Origin: Phreatobacter oligotrophus
GTDB lineage: Bacteria > Pseudomonadota > Alphaproteobacteria > Rhizobiales > Phreatobacteraceae
NCBI RefSeq assembly: GCF_003046185.1
Contig: NZ_PZZL01000005.1
Span: 1 to 64,000 of the forward strand
Length of the DNA: 64,000 bases
Reading direction: 5' to 3'
The position numbers and the translations under genes were made by a program. Positions 44,859 through 54,888 of the stretch are shown in pieces; position 1 is the stretch's first letter; every line of letters starts with the position of its first letter. The notes under the pieces are model-generated. The model ran no database searches, was not told where the DNA came from, and was given only the letters and a program-made list of their open reading frames with translations.

Positions 44859-45977
44859 TCAATCCAGCGATTTCGCGTGCGTGTCGAAGGCCTCGGGACG
44901 GATCGCGGTGCCGGCCCCCGGCTGCTCCGGACGCACCACGTCACCGTTGGTCACGGTGACCGGCTCCTCGAAGCAGGACCTGATCCACGGGATGTATTCG
45001 AAGGAGCTGGTGGCCGGGTGCCAGAAGGACAGGTGGACATGCACCTGCCCCATGTCTCCCGCATGGGCGACGACCGGCAGCCGCGCCGCATGGGCGGCCT
45101 CCGCGACGCGGATGTATTCGGTGATGCCGGCGAGCCTCGCCACGTCCGGCTGGACATAGTGCATGGCGCCGCGGCGGATGAAATCGAAGAAGGCCTCCGC
45201 CGTATAGAGTTGCTCGCCGAGCGCCACCGGCACGCCGCCTTGCGCGGCAAGGCGCACATGGCCCTCGACATCGTCGTACCAGAGCGGCTCCTCGAACCAG
45301 AGGAGGTCGAGGTCGCGCGCCGCCCGGGTGAAGCGCAGGCAGGTCGGCAGGTCCCAGCGGCCATTGGCGTCGGTGGCGATGGTGACGCGGTCACCGACGG
45401 CGCGGCGAACGGCGGCGAGCCTGTCGATGTCGCGGCCGATATCGGCCGAGCCGACCTTCACCTTGATGCCCCGGAAACCCTCTTCTTCCACCGCCCGGCG
45501 GGCGCCGGAGACGAGCGCCTCGTCGGAGAGGGACAGCCAGCCGATATCGGTGTTGTAGGCGGTCAGCCGCTCCGACGTGGCGCCACCGAGCAGCTTCCAG
45601 AGCGGCAGCCCGGCGGCTTGCGCCTTCAGGTCCCACAGCGCCACGTCGACGGCGCCGAGCGCCAGATGGGCGATGCCGGCCCGCCCGATCCATTGCAGCG
45701 GCGGATGGCGGGCGACCTTCTGCCAGAGCCGCGTCACATCGCGCTCGTCCTCGCCGATCAGCAGCTCGGTGAGCGAGGTGGCGATGCAGCGGGCGATCAG
45801 GCGGTCGCCGGCAATGTCCGCATGGGTGCCTGTGAAGCCGGTCCCGACCAGCCCCTCGCGGGTGTGGATGCGGCAGCCGACCACGCCCCAATGCGACAGC
45901 GTGTGGGTCGAGTCGGAGATCGACGAGCCCGTCACCGGCACATGCAGGATGAAGGGCTCGATGCGGCTGATGGTCAT
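44859..45977 (-). CDS. mandelate racemase/muconate lactonizing enzyme family protein (enolase superfamily)
   Basis: A 372-residue enzyme that removes a proton alpha to a carboxylate with Mg2+ help. Lys172 and Lys174 (IKVKV) are the base pair of the family; the metal ligands fall in TDANGRW (Asp203), FEEPL (Glu229 or 230) and GEQLY (Glu255), and His305 in HAGDMGQ is the second base. This set fits acid-sugar dehydratases and racemases of the MR group; the substrate is unknown. The N-terminal capping domain is complete. The ATG at 45977 matches the family start. It appears to be a single gene with no transporter partner beside it. Confidence 0.9.
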   Translation of the reverse strand: MTISRIEPFILHVPVTGSSISDSTHTLSHWGVVGCRIHTREGLVGTGFTGTHADIAGDRLIARCIATSLTELLIGEDERDVTRLWQKVARHPPLQWIGRAGIAHLALGAVDVALWDLKAQAAGLPLWKLLGGATSERLTAYNTDIGWLSLSDEALVSGARRAVEEEGFRGIKVKVGSADIGRDIDRLAAVRRAVGDRVTIATDANGRWDLPTCLRFTRAARDLDLLWFEEPLWYDDVEGHVRLAAQGGVPVALGEQLYTAEAFFDFIRRGAMHYVQPDVARLAGITEYIRVAEAAHAARLPVVAHAGDMGQVHVHLSFWHPATSSFEYIPWIRSCFEEPVTVTNGDVVRPEQPGAGTAIRPEAFDTHAKSLD

Positions 45978-46096
45978 GGGGCGCCCCGCCAAAGGTCAGG
46001 CGGAGTGTGGGCGCGGGAGGAGGAGCGCTCAAGGCGGTCGGTGGGCATAGCCGTCTTAGCCGCTGATCTGACCAAAAGGGCGCGGCGCTCTTGGGC

Positions 46097-46249
46097 GCCC
46101 CTCACCCTTCCCTCTCCCCGCGAGCGGGGAGAGGGTGACATCGGCGTCCCGCCAGTCCGCAGCCGGCGTGTCAGGCGCAGCCGCTGCTGAACACCCGCGA
46201 CGCTGCTACCCCCTCTCCCCGCTCGCGGGGAGAGGGAAGGGTGAGGGGC
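46097..46249. repeat. long inverted repeat pair C
   Basis: Arms at 46097-46135 (GCCCCTCACCCTTCCCTCTC and on) and 46211-46249 are reverse complements over 39 bases with very few mismatches. Each arm holds the small palindrome CTCCCCGCGAGCGGGGAG. The arms are nearly the same as those of pair A, differing in the loop bases (CGAG instead of CAAG/CTTG). Confidence 0.85.
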
Positions 46250-46264
46250 CAGATCAGAAACCGC

Positions 46265-46301
46265 CGCCAAAACGACAAAGGCGGGCATCGCTGCCCGCCT
46301 T
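46265..46301 (-). terminator. terminator after ftsH
   Basis: A perfect ten-base stem AAGGCGGGCA / TGCCCGCCTT with a four-base loop follows the ftsH stop by about 25 bases. On the minus strand it is followed by TTTGTCGTTTTGG, a broken T-tract. Confidence 0.65.
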
Positions 46302-46326
46302 CATCAAACCAATCGCCTGAGGTCGC

Positions 46327-48246
<1,920 letters not shown>

Positions 48247-48345
48247 CGCGTGTCCATCCCCAGGGTCTCACCGCGGACGCGGCGCCGAAGCGGCGCGCTA
48301 TCCGTGCTCATGCCCGATGCGTCATGCGGCATTACCCGTACCCGT

Positions 48346-48377
48346 CCAATGTAGGAGCCCGCCGGGGACTTGCCAAG
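48346..48377 (-). promoter_or_regulatory. sigma-32 (RpoH)-type promoter of ftsH
   Basis: On the minus strand CTTG, an 18-base spacer and CCTACATTGG fit the alphaproteobacterial RpoH promoter pattern CTTG-N17/18-CYTATnTnnG with a single mismatch. It lies about 100 bases before the ftsH ATG, which matches the heat-shock control of ftsH known elsewhere. The sigma factor itself is coded at 15.5 kb. Confidence 0.65.
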
Positions 48378-48444
48378 GAGCAGCCTTCCGACCTTTCACG
48401 CGTTTGCGATGCAAATCCGCGAGGCGGTCAACCGTTTCCTACCA

Positions 48445-49482
48445 TCAATTACGGGCGGAGCGGCGGGCCGGCTCACGTGCCACGATGACGCGCCCCTGCG
48501 GCGAGACCGAAACCAGCGCCCCCTGCAGGTTGCGCCGGAGCGCCTCGCCGCCGGCAATCGCCATCAGCACCTCGCCGGTGAGCCCTTCCAGCGCCTCGAG
48601 CCGCGCATCGACATCCGGGTCGCCGAGGCGGGCTATGGCATCGGCGAGGAGGCGCAGCACGTCGGTGAAGGGCGCCTCCAGCCAGGTCGTGCCGTCATAG
48701 GCCTCAGCGCCCTGGGTGCCCGCGGGCACCGTCGTCGCCTCGGCGAGCCGCGCGGCGTGGTGCGCGCCCGCGGCGTCGAGCATCTGCATGCGGCCGGCGA
48801 GGATGGCGAGCCTTTCGGCATCGAGCCCCTCCCCTTCGAGGTCGCGGAGGATCCGGCGGATGCGGACGCGGGTGAAGCGCGGGTCGTCGTTCGACGGATC
48901 GTGGACCGGGGAAAGCCCGGCGACGCGCGCCGTTGCCGCGAGCCGCGCCTTCGGCACGAAGAGGAAGGGGCGCAGCAGCGCGAGCCCGTCCCGCTCGGAC
49001 GTTGACGCCATGCCCTTGAGGCCGAGCGGGCCGGAGCCGCGCAACAGCCGCATGAACACGGTCTCGGCCTGGTCCTCGCGATGATGGGCGAGGACGATTC
49101 CCGTCGCGCCGACCGCACGGGCATGGGCCACGAGCAGCGCGAGGCGGGCGTCCCGCGCGGCTTCCTGCAGGCCGGACGCCGGCTTGTCGCCTTCCCAGGC
49201 GAGGATGGTCGCGGGAAGCCCAAGGCGGCGGGCTGCCTCCACCACCATGGCGCATTCGCCCGCAGCCTCGGGCCTCAGGCCATGGTCGACGCTGGCCACA
49301 TGCAGGGCAGGCCCCTCGCCGGCCAGGGCGCGCCAGCGGGCGGCAGCCACCATCAAGCCGAGCGAATCGGGACCGCCGGACACCGCGAGGACGAGCGCGG
49401 AATGGCCGTGGAAGGATGCGAGGAGGTCTTGGATCTCGTCGTCGTCGAGCGGGGCCTCGGCCACCGGCTCAGCAGCTGGCAC
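48445..49482 (-). CDS. tilS: tRNA(Ile)-lysidine synthetase
   Basis: A 345-residue essential enzyme that attaches lysine to C34 of tRNA-Ile(CAU), so that it reads AUA rather than AUG. The N-type ATP-pyrophosphatase loop SGGPDS is at 35-40; ASVDHGLR and LAHHREDQAETVFMRLLRGSG are the following family motifs, and the PFLFVPKARL and DPSNDD segments complete the catalytic part. The C-terminal part is shorter than in E. coli TilS, as usual for alphaproteobacteria. It overlaps the end of cpoB by 14 bases and lies upstream of ftsH, the order typical for the group. Confidence 0.93.
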   Translation of the reverse strand: MPAAEPVAEAPLDDDEIQDLLASFHGHSALVLAVSGGPDSLGLMVAAARWRALAGEGPALHVASVDHGLRPEAAGECAMVVEAARRLGLPATILAWEGDKPASGLQEAARDARLALLVAHARAVGATGIVLAHHREDQAETVFMRLLRGSGPLGLKGMASTSERDGLALLRPFLFVPKARLAATARVAGLSPVHDPSNDDPRFTRVRIRRILRDLEGEGLDAERLAILAGRMQMLDAAGAHHAARLAEATTVPAGTQGAEAYDGTTWLEAPFTDVLRLLADAIARLGDPDVDARLEALEGLTGEVLMAIAGGEALRRNLQGALVSVSPQGRVIVAREPARRSARN

Positions 49483-50470
49483 GGCGCTGCTCGCTCACCA
49501 CCGCCGTCTTGGTCGCGGGGGCGGCATTGGGGAACTTGCGATTGAATTCGGCATAGGCGGCGCAAGCGGCTTCGCGCTCGCCGAGGGCATTCAGGGACTG
49601 GCCGAGGCGCAGCAGGCTCGACGGCGCGCGGCTGGCGCGGGGAAAGTCGGTCGAGACCTTCAGGAACTGCTCGGCCGCCTCGCGATACTGGCGGCGCTGG
49701 TACATGGTCTCGCCGAGCTGGTGGGTGGCGTCACCCACCAGACGGTCGCGCGGATGGTTCTGCAGGAAGGCGCGCAGGGCGATCTCCGCCTGCTCGTAGT
49801 CGCGGCGGGAGATGAAGGCGACGGCGGCGTTGTACTCGTCGCGCGGCGAGGAAGCGATGATCGGCTGGGTCCCCGTGCTGCCGGTGGAGGCCACCGCGCC
49901 CGGGATCGCCGAGCGCGGCTCGGCGGGGTCCAGCGAGGGATCGGCAGCGGCGCGCCCGGCAAGCTGGCCAAGGTCGAGCGGCTGCGCACCGCCGGCGCCA
50001 CCGGCCGCAGCCGTCCGGGGCGGCGCGGCATTGGAGCCGGGCGGAAGGGTGCCGAGGTCGCGGGGCGCGCCGGGGGCGGCCTGCTGCTCGGAGGGATCGA
50101 AGGCGTCGGAGCGTCGCTGCGGCGGCTGGCCCTGTTGCTGCGGCTGCTGGGGCGGCTGGCCGGCGGGCGGCTGCTGCGGCCGGCGGGCGCCACCGCGGGC
50201 ATTCTCGAGCTCGTTGAGGCGGAACTCGATGTCGGCCTGCATGCGGCGCTGCTGGTCCTCCATCTGGCGGACGCGGAACTGCGACTGTTCCAGCTGGCCG
50301 TTGAGCGAGCGCACCTGCGCCTCCAGCCGCTGGATGCGGTCCATGAGGTCGGCGGCGCTCTGCGCGCGCACCGGCGCCACCGCAAGCCAGAGGGCGAGCA
50401 GCGCCGTGCCACCCACCATCACTGCCATGTCGAAACGGAACCAGGCCTTGGCCACCCGTCCGGTCATCAT
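49469..50470 (-). CDS. cpoB: Tol-Pal system protein CpoB (YbgF)
   Basis: A 333-residue periplasmic protein that links Tol-Pal action with cell-wall synthesis during division in E. coli. A signal region (VMVGGTALLALWLAVAPVRA) precedes a trimerising coiled coil (about 38-90: DLMDRIQRLEAQVRSLNGQL and on), a long Gln/Pro/Ala-rich linker (about 95-205) and a C-terminal TPR domain (DEYNAAVAFISRRDYEQAE, ATHQLGETMYQRRQYREAAE). The linker is much longer than in E. coli. It lies after pal on the same strand, separated from it by a terminator-like hairpin, and overlaps tilS. Confidence 0.93.
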   Translation of the reverse strand: MMTGRVAKAWFRFDMAVMVGGTALLALWLAVAPVRAQSAADLMDRIQRLEAQVRSLNGQLEQSQFRVRQMEDQQRRMQADIEFRLNELENARGGARRPQQPPAGQPPQQPQQQGQPPQRRSDAFDPSEQQAAPGAPRDLGTLPPGSNAAPPRTAAAGGAGGAQPLDLGQLAGRAAADPSLDPAEPRSAIPGAVASTGSTGTQPIIASSPRDEYNAAVAFISRRDYEQAEIALRAFLQNHPRDRLVGDATHQLGETMYQRRQYREAAEQFLKVSTDFPRASRAPSSLLRLGQSLNALGEREAACAAYAEFNRKFPNAAPATKTAVVSEQRRASC

Positions 50471-50541
50471 CTGTCGTCCTTCAGCCCGAGCAGAGGAAAT
50501 TCATGCGGGGAATTGGGCGAGATTTCGGCCCATTTCAAGCG

Positions 50542-50572
50542 AAAACGGCGCCCGGTGGGTCCGGGCGCCGTT
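50542..50572 (-). terminator. terminator-like hairpin between pal and cpoB
   Basis: A ten-base perfect stem CGGCGCCCGG / CCGGGCGCCG extended by two A-T pairs, with a five-base loop, is followed on the minus strand by TTTTCGC. It starts about 20 bases after the pal stop. It probably lowers expression of cpoB relative to the abundant Pal lipoprotein. Confidence 0.75.
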
Positions 50573-50594
50573 GGCTGATGCCGTGAAGACGGGA

Positions 50595-51092
50595 TCAGGA
50601 GCCGGCGCCACCGGAGAGCACGGTGACCGTGCGGCGGTTCTGCGACCAGCAGGAGATGTCGTTGCAGACCGCGACCGGGCGCTCCTTGCCGTAGGAGATG
50701 GTGCGCATGCGGGCAGCCGAGACACCGCGGGCGGCGAGATAGTCACGCACCGTCTGGGCGCGGCGGGCGCCAAGCGCGATGTTGTACTCGCGCGTGCCGC
50801 GCTCGTCGGCATGGCCCTCGACCGTGAAGGAATAGCGGTTGTACTGGTTCAGCCAGACCGACTGCTTGTCGAGCGTGGCGCGAGCCTGGGGGGTCAGCTC
50901 GGAGGAATCGGTCTCGAAGAAGACGCGGTCGCCGACATTGACGATGAAGTCCTGGGCGCTGCCCGGGGTCGCCGCACCGGCGCCGCCGGCACCGGCCTGG
51001 TTGGTGGGGTTTTGGGCGCAGGCGCCGAGCACCAGCCCGAACGCCATGATGGCAGCAAACTTCAGATTGCGGCCCAGAGCCATGGTCAGCAT
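50595..51092 (-). CDS. pal: peptidoglycan-associated lipoprotein Pal
   Basis: A 165-residue outer-membrane lipoprotein. A lipoprotein signal ends with the lipobox LGAC (AFGLVLGACAQ), placing the lipidated Cys near residue 25. The C-terminal OmpA-like domain binds peptidoglycan: DRVFFETDSSELTPQARATLD, then VEGHADERGTREYNIALGARRA. Two cysteines (VCNDISC) near the end are usual in alphaproteobacterial Pal. The ATG at 51092 has AAGGAG six bases upstream; longer frames reach into non-coding DNA. Normally pal follows tolB directly; here 3.8 kb of other genes lie between them. Confidence 0.95.
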   Translation of the reverse strand: MLTMALGRNLKFAAIMAFGLVLGACAQNPTNQAGAGGAGAATPGSAQDFIVNVGDRVFFETDSSELTPQARATLDKQSVWLNQYNRYSFTVEGHADERGTREYNIALGARRAQTVRDYLAARGVSAARMRTISYGKERPVAVCNDISCWSQNRRTVTVLSGGAGS

Positions 51093-51474
51093 GATGGTCT
51101 CCTTGACCTGAAAATGTGACGGCACCTCTAACAGGAGGTCGGTTAATCGAACCTTCCGCGGAAGGGCCGGTCCGGGCCCGCAGCCTTCACCGACAGCGGT
51201 CCGATGCGTCACATCCAGGTGGTTATCGTCCTGAATGATCTGTTCTTTTTGCGATCGCCCGGACGGTGAGGCGTTAAAACCTCGCTGCCCCGCCAATCGC
51301 CGGAATGGTCAACCATCGGTTAATGGAAGCCCGGGAATTCGTCGTGTCGGCGCGTGACGCACTGCGACACCACCCCCGCATCGCGGCGGAGCGTGACGAG
51401 ACTGTGGCAAGCGGGTGGCCATGGGGAGAAGCTGGCCCGGTGCCGCACCCTTCGCCGCGACCGTTGCGGAAATG
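51093..51474 (-). promoter_or_regulatory. intergenic region upstream of pal
   Basis: About 380 bases without a gene between pal and the MATE transporter gene. Since pal is cut off from tolB, its own promoter should be here. The part 51200-51330 is A+T-richer and holds GTTAAAACC and GGTTAAT-type stretches, but no promoter with a firm -35/-10 pair can be named. Short frames on the plus strand are not gene-like. Confidence 0.4.
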
Positions 51475-52842
51475 TCACGCAGGCCGGCGTCCCCAGGGCG
51501 TCACCCACAGGGCAAGGACCGATCCGGCGCCGTAAATGACCATGGCGAAGCCGACGAGGGCGAACATGGCCCAGGGCTGCTGGTCGGTGGCAACCAGCGC
51601 CCAGCCGCCGAGCGCGATGACGACGAGCCGCGCCGTGCCGGCCAGCACCGGGCCGATCACCCGGCCCGCACCCTGCGCCGCGAAATAGAGGCAGAGGCCG
51701 AGGCCGAAGAAGCCGAAGCAGGGCCCGGCCCAGGTGAGATAGGCGGCGGTGGCGGCGATGACCGCGGGATCGCTGGTGAACAGGCGGGCCCAGACCTCGG
51801 GGAACAGCCAGCCCGCGACACCGACGCCGCCGGTGACGAGGAAGGCCATGGCCCCGCCGGTCCAGGCGGCGCGGCGGGCGCGGGCGGCATTGCCCGCGCC
51901 GATCGCCATGCCGACCATCGGCACCAGCGACACGCCGACGGCGAAGGTGACGGGGATGAGCAGGAATTCGAGCCGCGAACCGATGCCGTAGCCGGCCAGC
52001 GCCGCATCGCCGAAGCGGGCGACGAGCCGGGTCAGGATCAGCACGGTCAGCACCGATTGCAGCGACGAGATCATGGCGATGGTGCCGACCTTGAGGATGT
52101 CGCTCGCATGGTCCCAGCGCGGCGTCAGGCCGACCAGCGGCAGGACGAACCGGCCGCGCCCGGAGCGCAGCCAGGCGAGCAGCGCCAGCGCGCCGAGGCC
52201 ATAGGCGATGACCTGCCCGGCCGCGACGCCGGCCATGCCGAACCGCGGGATCGGCCCGAAGCCGAGGCCAAGGCCACCGCCGATCACCACCTGCAGGCCG
52301 GCGACCGCCAGCAGGATCGCCGAGGGCACGACCATGTTGCCCATGCCGCGCACCACCGAGGCGAGGAGGTTGCACAGCCAGATGGCGAGCGCGCCGACGA
52401 AGACGGCGTTGGAATAGGTCAGCGCCTCCGCCAGCGCCGCACCGCGCCCACCGAGCAGCGCATAGAGCGCCGGGCCGACGCCGATGAACAAGACGCTCAT
52501 GCCGATGCCGCCGGCAAGCGCGATCAGCACGGTGTGGAAGGCGAGCGAGCGGGCCCTCTCGATGTCGCCGGCGCCGAGCGCCCGGCTGACCGCGGATGAG
52601 ACACCGCCGCCCATGGCCCCTGCCGACATCATCTGCTGGAGCATCACGACGGGGAAGACGAGCGCCATGCCGGCGAGCGAGGCCGTGCCGAGAAGCCCGA
52701 CATAGGCCGTCTCGGCGATGGCGACGGCCGCGGTCGCCACCATCGCCATGAGATTCGGGGTCGATAGCCGGAGGATCGTCGGCAGGATCGGCGCGACGAG
52801 GATGGGATTGGCGCGGGGCGCGGCGGCAGCGGGGGCGGTCAT
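51475..52842 (-). CDS. MATE-family multidrug/sodium antiporter
   Basis: A 455-residue inner-membrane protein with about 12 helices in two MatE repeats. The first opens LRLSTPNLMAMVATAAVAIAETAYVG, the second near residue 240 with ILKVGTIAMISSLQSVLTVLILTRLV. GMALVFPVVMLQQMMSAGAMGGGVSSAVSRALGAGD is the typical helix-2 region. Family members expel cationic drugs or metabolites using Na+ or H+. It starts 34 bases after a MarR-type regulator on the same strand, so the pair is probably an inducible efflux operon. This unit separates tolB from pal. Confidence 0.92.
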   Translation of the reverse strand: MTAPAAAAPRANPILVAPILPTILRLSTPNLMAMVATAAVAIAETAYVGLLGTASLAGMALVFPVVMLQQMMSAGAMGGGVSSAVSRALGAGDIERARSLAFHTVLIALAGGIGMSVLFIGVGPALYALLGGRGAALAEALTYSNAVFVGALAIWLCNLLASVVRGMGNMVVPSAILLAVAGLQVVIGGGLGLGFGPIPRFGMAGVAAGQVIAYGLGALALLAWLRSGRGRFVLPLVGLTPRWDHASDILKVGTIAMISSLQSVLTVLILTRLVARFGDAALAGYGIGSRLEFLLIPVTFAVGVSLVPMVGMAIGAGNAARARRAAWTGGAMAFLVTGGVGVAGWLFPEVWARLFTSDPAVIAATAAYLTWAGPCFGFFGLGLCLYFAAQGAGRVIGPVLAGTARLVVIALGGWALVATDQQPWAMFALVGFAMVIYGAGSVLALWVTPWGRRPA

Positions 52843-52876
52843 CGGGTCGGGCTCCGCAGCGTCGATCTATCGGGGG

Positions 52877-53329
52877 TCATGGCGCGGCCGCCGCAACGGG
52901 GCCGAGCCGGGCGAGCGAGCCGTCGAGCTGGGCGACGAGGGCAAGGCTCGCCTCATCGCCGAGCGCCGCGCGCATTTCCGCCTGCGCGGCCTCCCATCCG
53001 GCGCGGGCGCGCCGCAGCAGGGCGCGGCCCTCCTCCGTCAGGGTCAGGCGGCGGGTGCGCCGGTCGGCAGGATCAGGCGTCAGGGCGAGCAGGCCGCGCC
53101 GCTCCAGCGGCCGCAGCGCGCGGGTGAGGGTCGTCGGATCCATGACCATCCGCTCGGCCAGCTGGCCGATGGAGGGTGCATCCCCCACCCTCACCTGCGC
53201 CATTACCCCGAACTGGCTGATGGTGAGGCCATGGGGTTCGAGGTGCCGGTCGTAGATCTGCGACACGCGCCGCGTCGTCCGCCTCAGGCGGGCGCAGATA
53301 CAGGGAAAGGACGGCGACGGGTCGCTCAT
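52877..53329 (-). CDS. MarR-family transcriptional regulator of the efflux gene
   Basis: A 150-residue winged-helix regulator. The recognition region reads SIGQLAERMVMDPTTLTRALRPLERRGLL, and the wing TPDPADRRTRRLTLTEEG; both are standard for MarR. Two cysteines close to the N-terminus (CICARLRR) might sense oxidants or thiols, as in OhrR-like relatives, though this is inference. It sits before the MATE gene in one operon. A perfect 12-bp palindrome CTGCATATGCAG begins 14 bases upstream of its ATG and is probably its operator, implying autoregulation. Confidence 0.92.
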   Translation of the reverse strand: MSDPSPSFPCICARLRRTTRRVSQIYDRHLEPHGLTISQFGVMAQVRVGDAPSIGQLAERMVMDPTTLTRALRPLERRGLLALTPDPADRRTRRLTLTEEGRALLRRARAGWEAAQAEMRAALGDEASLALVAQLDGSLARLGPVAAAAP

Positions 53330-53342
53330 GGCTCCACATTAT

Positions 53343-53354
53343 CTGCATATGCAG
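53343..53354. promoter_or_regulatory. palindromic operator of the MarR-MATE operon
   Basis: CTGCATATGCAG is a perfect palindrome with a TGCA-TA-TGCA core, placed just before the marR start codon. The same core with two-base centre occurs three times at the second MarR locus near 59.5 kb. Confidence 0.65.
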
Positions 53355-53453
53355 GCTTCGCTACAGCCTGCACGCGGGGCTGGCCTGCGCCAGGCCTTGA
53401 TTGCGGGCCGGCAGCCGCCCTACCCTTGCGCCGACGCTGCCCAGAGATCCCCG

Positions 53454-54884
53454 ATGCGTCGCTTCCTCCGCCTCGCCCAAGCGCTGCTCGCCGGTGCCCT
53501 GCTTCCGGCAACCGCGGCGCTTGCCGATCCGCGCAGCTGCGCCCAGAGCGCCGACGTGGTGACGGCCGCCGATTATCTGCTCGTTGACCCGCAGAACGCG
53601 CACCGTTTCTGGCGCGATCGCTATGGCGCCGAGGCTGCCTACTTGCTGGTCCGCTATGGCGAGCTCCCGCCCGCCGCCGCCCTCTCGCTGGTGGAAAGGC
53701 TCGCGGCGCGGCAACGCCCGCCCGAGCGAATCGAGGAGTTGCGGCTCGTCCTGCTGCCGCCGGACCGCCGCCTCTCCGCCCTGGCCAGCGGTGACGCCGC
53801 GCTGAGCGCGGCGGCGCGCTCCTCCTCGGTCCAGCGGGCGCTGATCCTCGACGGCGAATGGCCACGGGTCTTCGCCGACATCGCCGCCCGCGCCACGGCG
53901 CCCGGCGGCACCGCCTCCGAGGAGACCGCGCTTGCCCGCGCCCTCGATGATGTCGATGACCTCGAGAAGTTGCGCCTCGCGGCCCTTGCCGAGGCGAGCG
54001 GCCTGCGCGACCTCGCCGGGACCCTGCTTGCGAGCCGCGCCGACCTCTCGCCCTGGCTCGCCCACATCCGGCGCGGACCACAGGCCCCCACAGGCGAGGC
54101 AGAGCTTGCGGCCCTCTTCGCGCCAATCTGGTTCGGCCGCCTCGTTCCCGGACGGGCGCCGCCGCCCCGCGCCGCGCTTCCGGCAGACCTGGCCGCCGCC
54201 GCCGACCGCCTGGAAGCAAGCCGCCAGCCCGGTTCTGCCGATCTCGACCGGGCCCTGGCGCTGGCGCAGATCGCCCCGGCGACGCTGATGCTCGCCAATG
54301 CCATCAACCAGTCCGGCGACCTGCGCCTCGCCGGCGAGGTGGCAGAGCCCCTGCTCGCGGCGATCCGCGCCGGACGCCAGTCGGCCGCCGATGTCGATGG
54401 GCTACGCGCAATGATCCTTGAGCGCAGCGTGGCCGTGCTCGGCCTCGACCAGGCCCGCGCCGTCTATGGCGGGGTCCGGCGCCAGCCGGACATGTGGACG
54501 TCGGGCTCGGCGCTGGAAACGCTTGAACGGTCGCTGGCCCGGCGCGCCCTGCTCGCCTTCGCGCGCCGCGAGGGCGAGGCCCCCGCGCGGCCGCAGCTCC
54601 TGTCACCGGGGTTCGACTGGGCCGGCTGGCGCAATGCGGCCGAGGCCATCAGGGCGGGCGAGCCGGCGCCCGACAGCTATCGCGGCATCGAGGCGGAACT
54701 GCTCCATGCCATGGGGCGGCACGGCCAGGCCCTGCGGCTCTTGCGCGAACTCGGCCCCTATGACGAGAACCGCCAGCGCGCCCACGGAATGCTCGCGACA
54801 CTCGATCAGGCCTGCACGGGCCTGCTCAGCCCCCATCCGTGGCTGGGGACGCCGGTCTTCCGCTTTCCGCCGCGGCTGCGCTGA
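53454..54884 (+). CDS. hypothetical exported protein between tolB and pal
   Basis: A 476-residue protein with a signal peptide (RRFLRLAQALLAGALLPATAALA) and a mature part of all-helical, Ala/Leu/Arg-rich repeats (SLVERLAARQRPPERIEELRL; QALRLLRELGPYDENRQRAHG), reminiscent of TPR-like or soluble lytic-transglycosylase-like superhelices, but without a catalytic domain. I do not recognise the family. The ATG at 53454 begins the signal peptide; the frame opens earlier across the MarR operator. It is read against the surrounding Tol-Pal genes, convergent with tolB, leaving only four bases between stops. A periplasmic place near the envelope machinery is likely from its signal alone. Confidence 0.75.
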   Translation: MRRFLRLAQALLAGALLPATAALADPRSCAQSADVVTAADYLLVDPQNAHRFWRDRYGAEAAYLLVRYGELPPAAALSLVERLAARQRPPERIEELRLVLLPPDRRLSALASGDAALSAAARSSSVQRALILDGEWPRVFADIAARATAPGGTASEETALARALDDVDDLEKLRLAALAEASGLRDLAGTLLASRADLSPWLAHIRRGPQAPTGEAELAALFAPIWFGRLVPGRAPPPRAALPADLAAAADRLEASRQPGSADLDRALALAQIAPATLMLANAINQSGDLRLAGEVAEPLLAAIRAGRQSAADVDGLRAMILERSVAVLGLDQARAVYGGVRRQPDMWTSGSALETLERSLARRALLAFARREGEAPARPQLLSPGFDWAGWRNAAEAIRAGEPAPDSYRGIEAELLHAMGRHGQALRLLRELGPYDENRQRAHGMLATLDQACTGLLSPHPWLGTPVFRFPPRLR

Positions 54885-54888
54885 AGCC

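Larger units (their letters stand above)
45978..46326. other. intergenic region holding inverted repeat pair C and the ftsH terminator
   Basis: About 350 bases with no gene. The centre is occupied by inverted repeat pair C, and the right end by a hairpin behind ftsH. The first 100 bases next to the enolase-superfamily gene are ordinary sequence and presumably hold its promoter. Confidence 0.6.

Noticed and set aside
51305-51535. Small plus-strand frame upstream of pal
   Set aside because: It overlaps the MATE gene end, has no ribosome-binding site and poor composition; the region is better read as promoter DNA.
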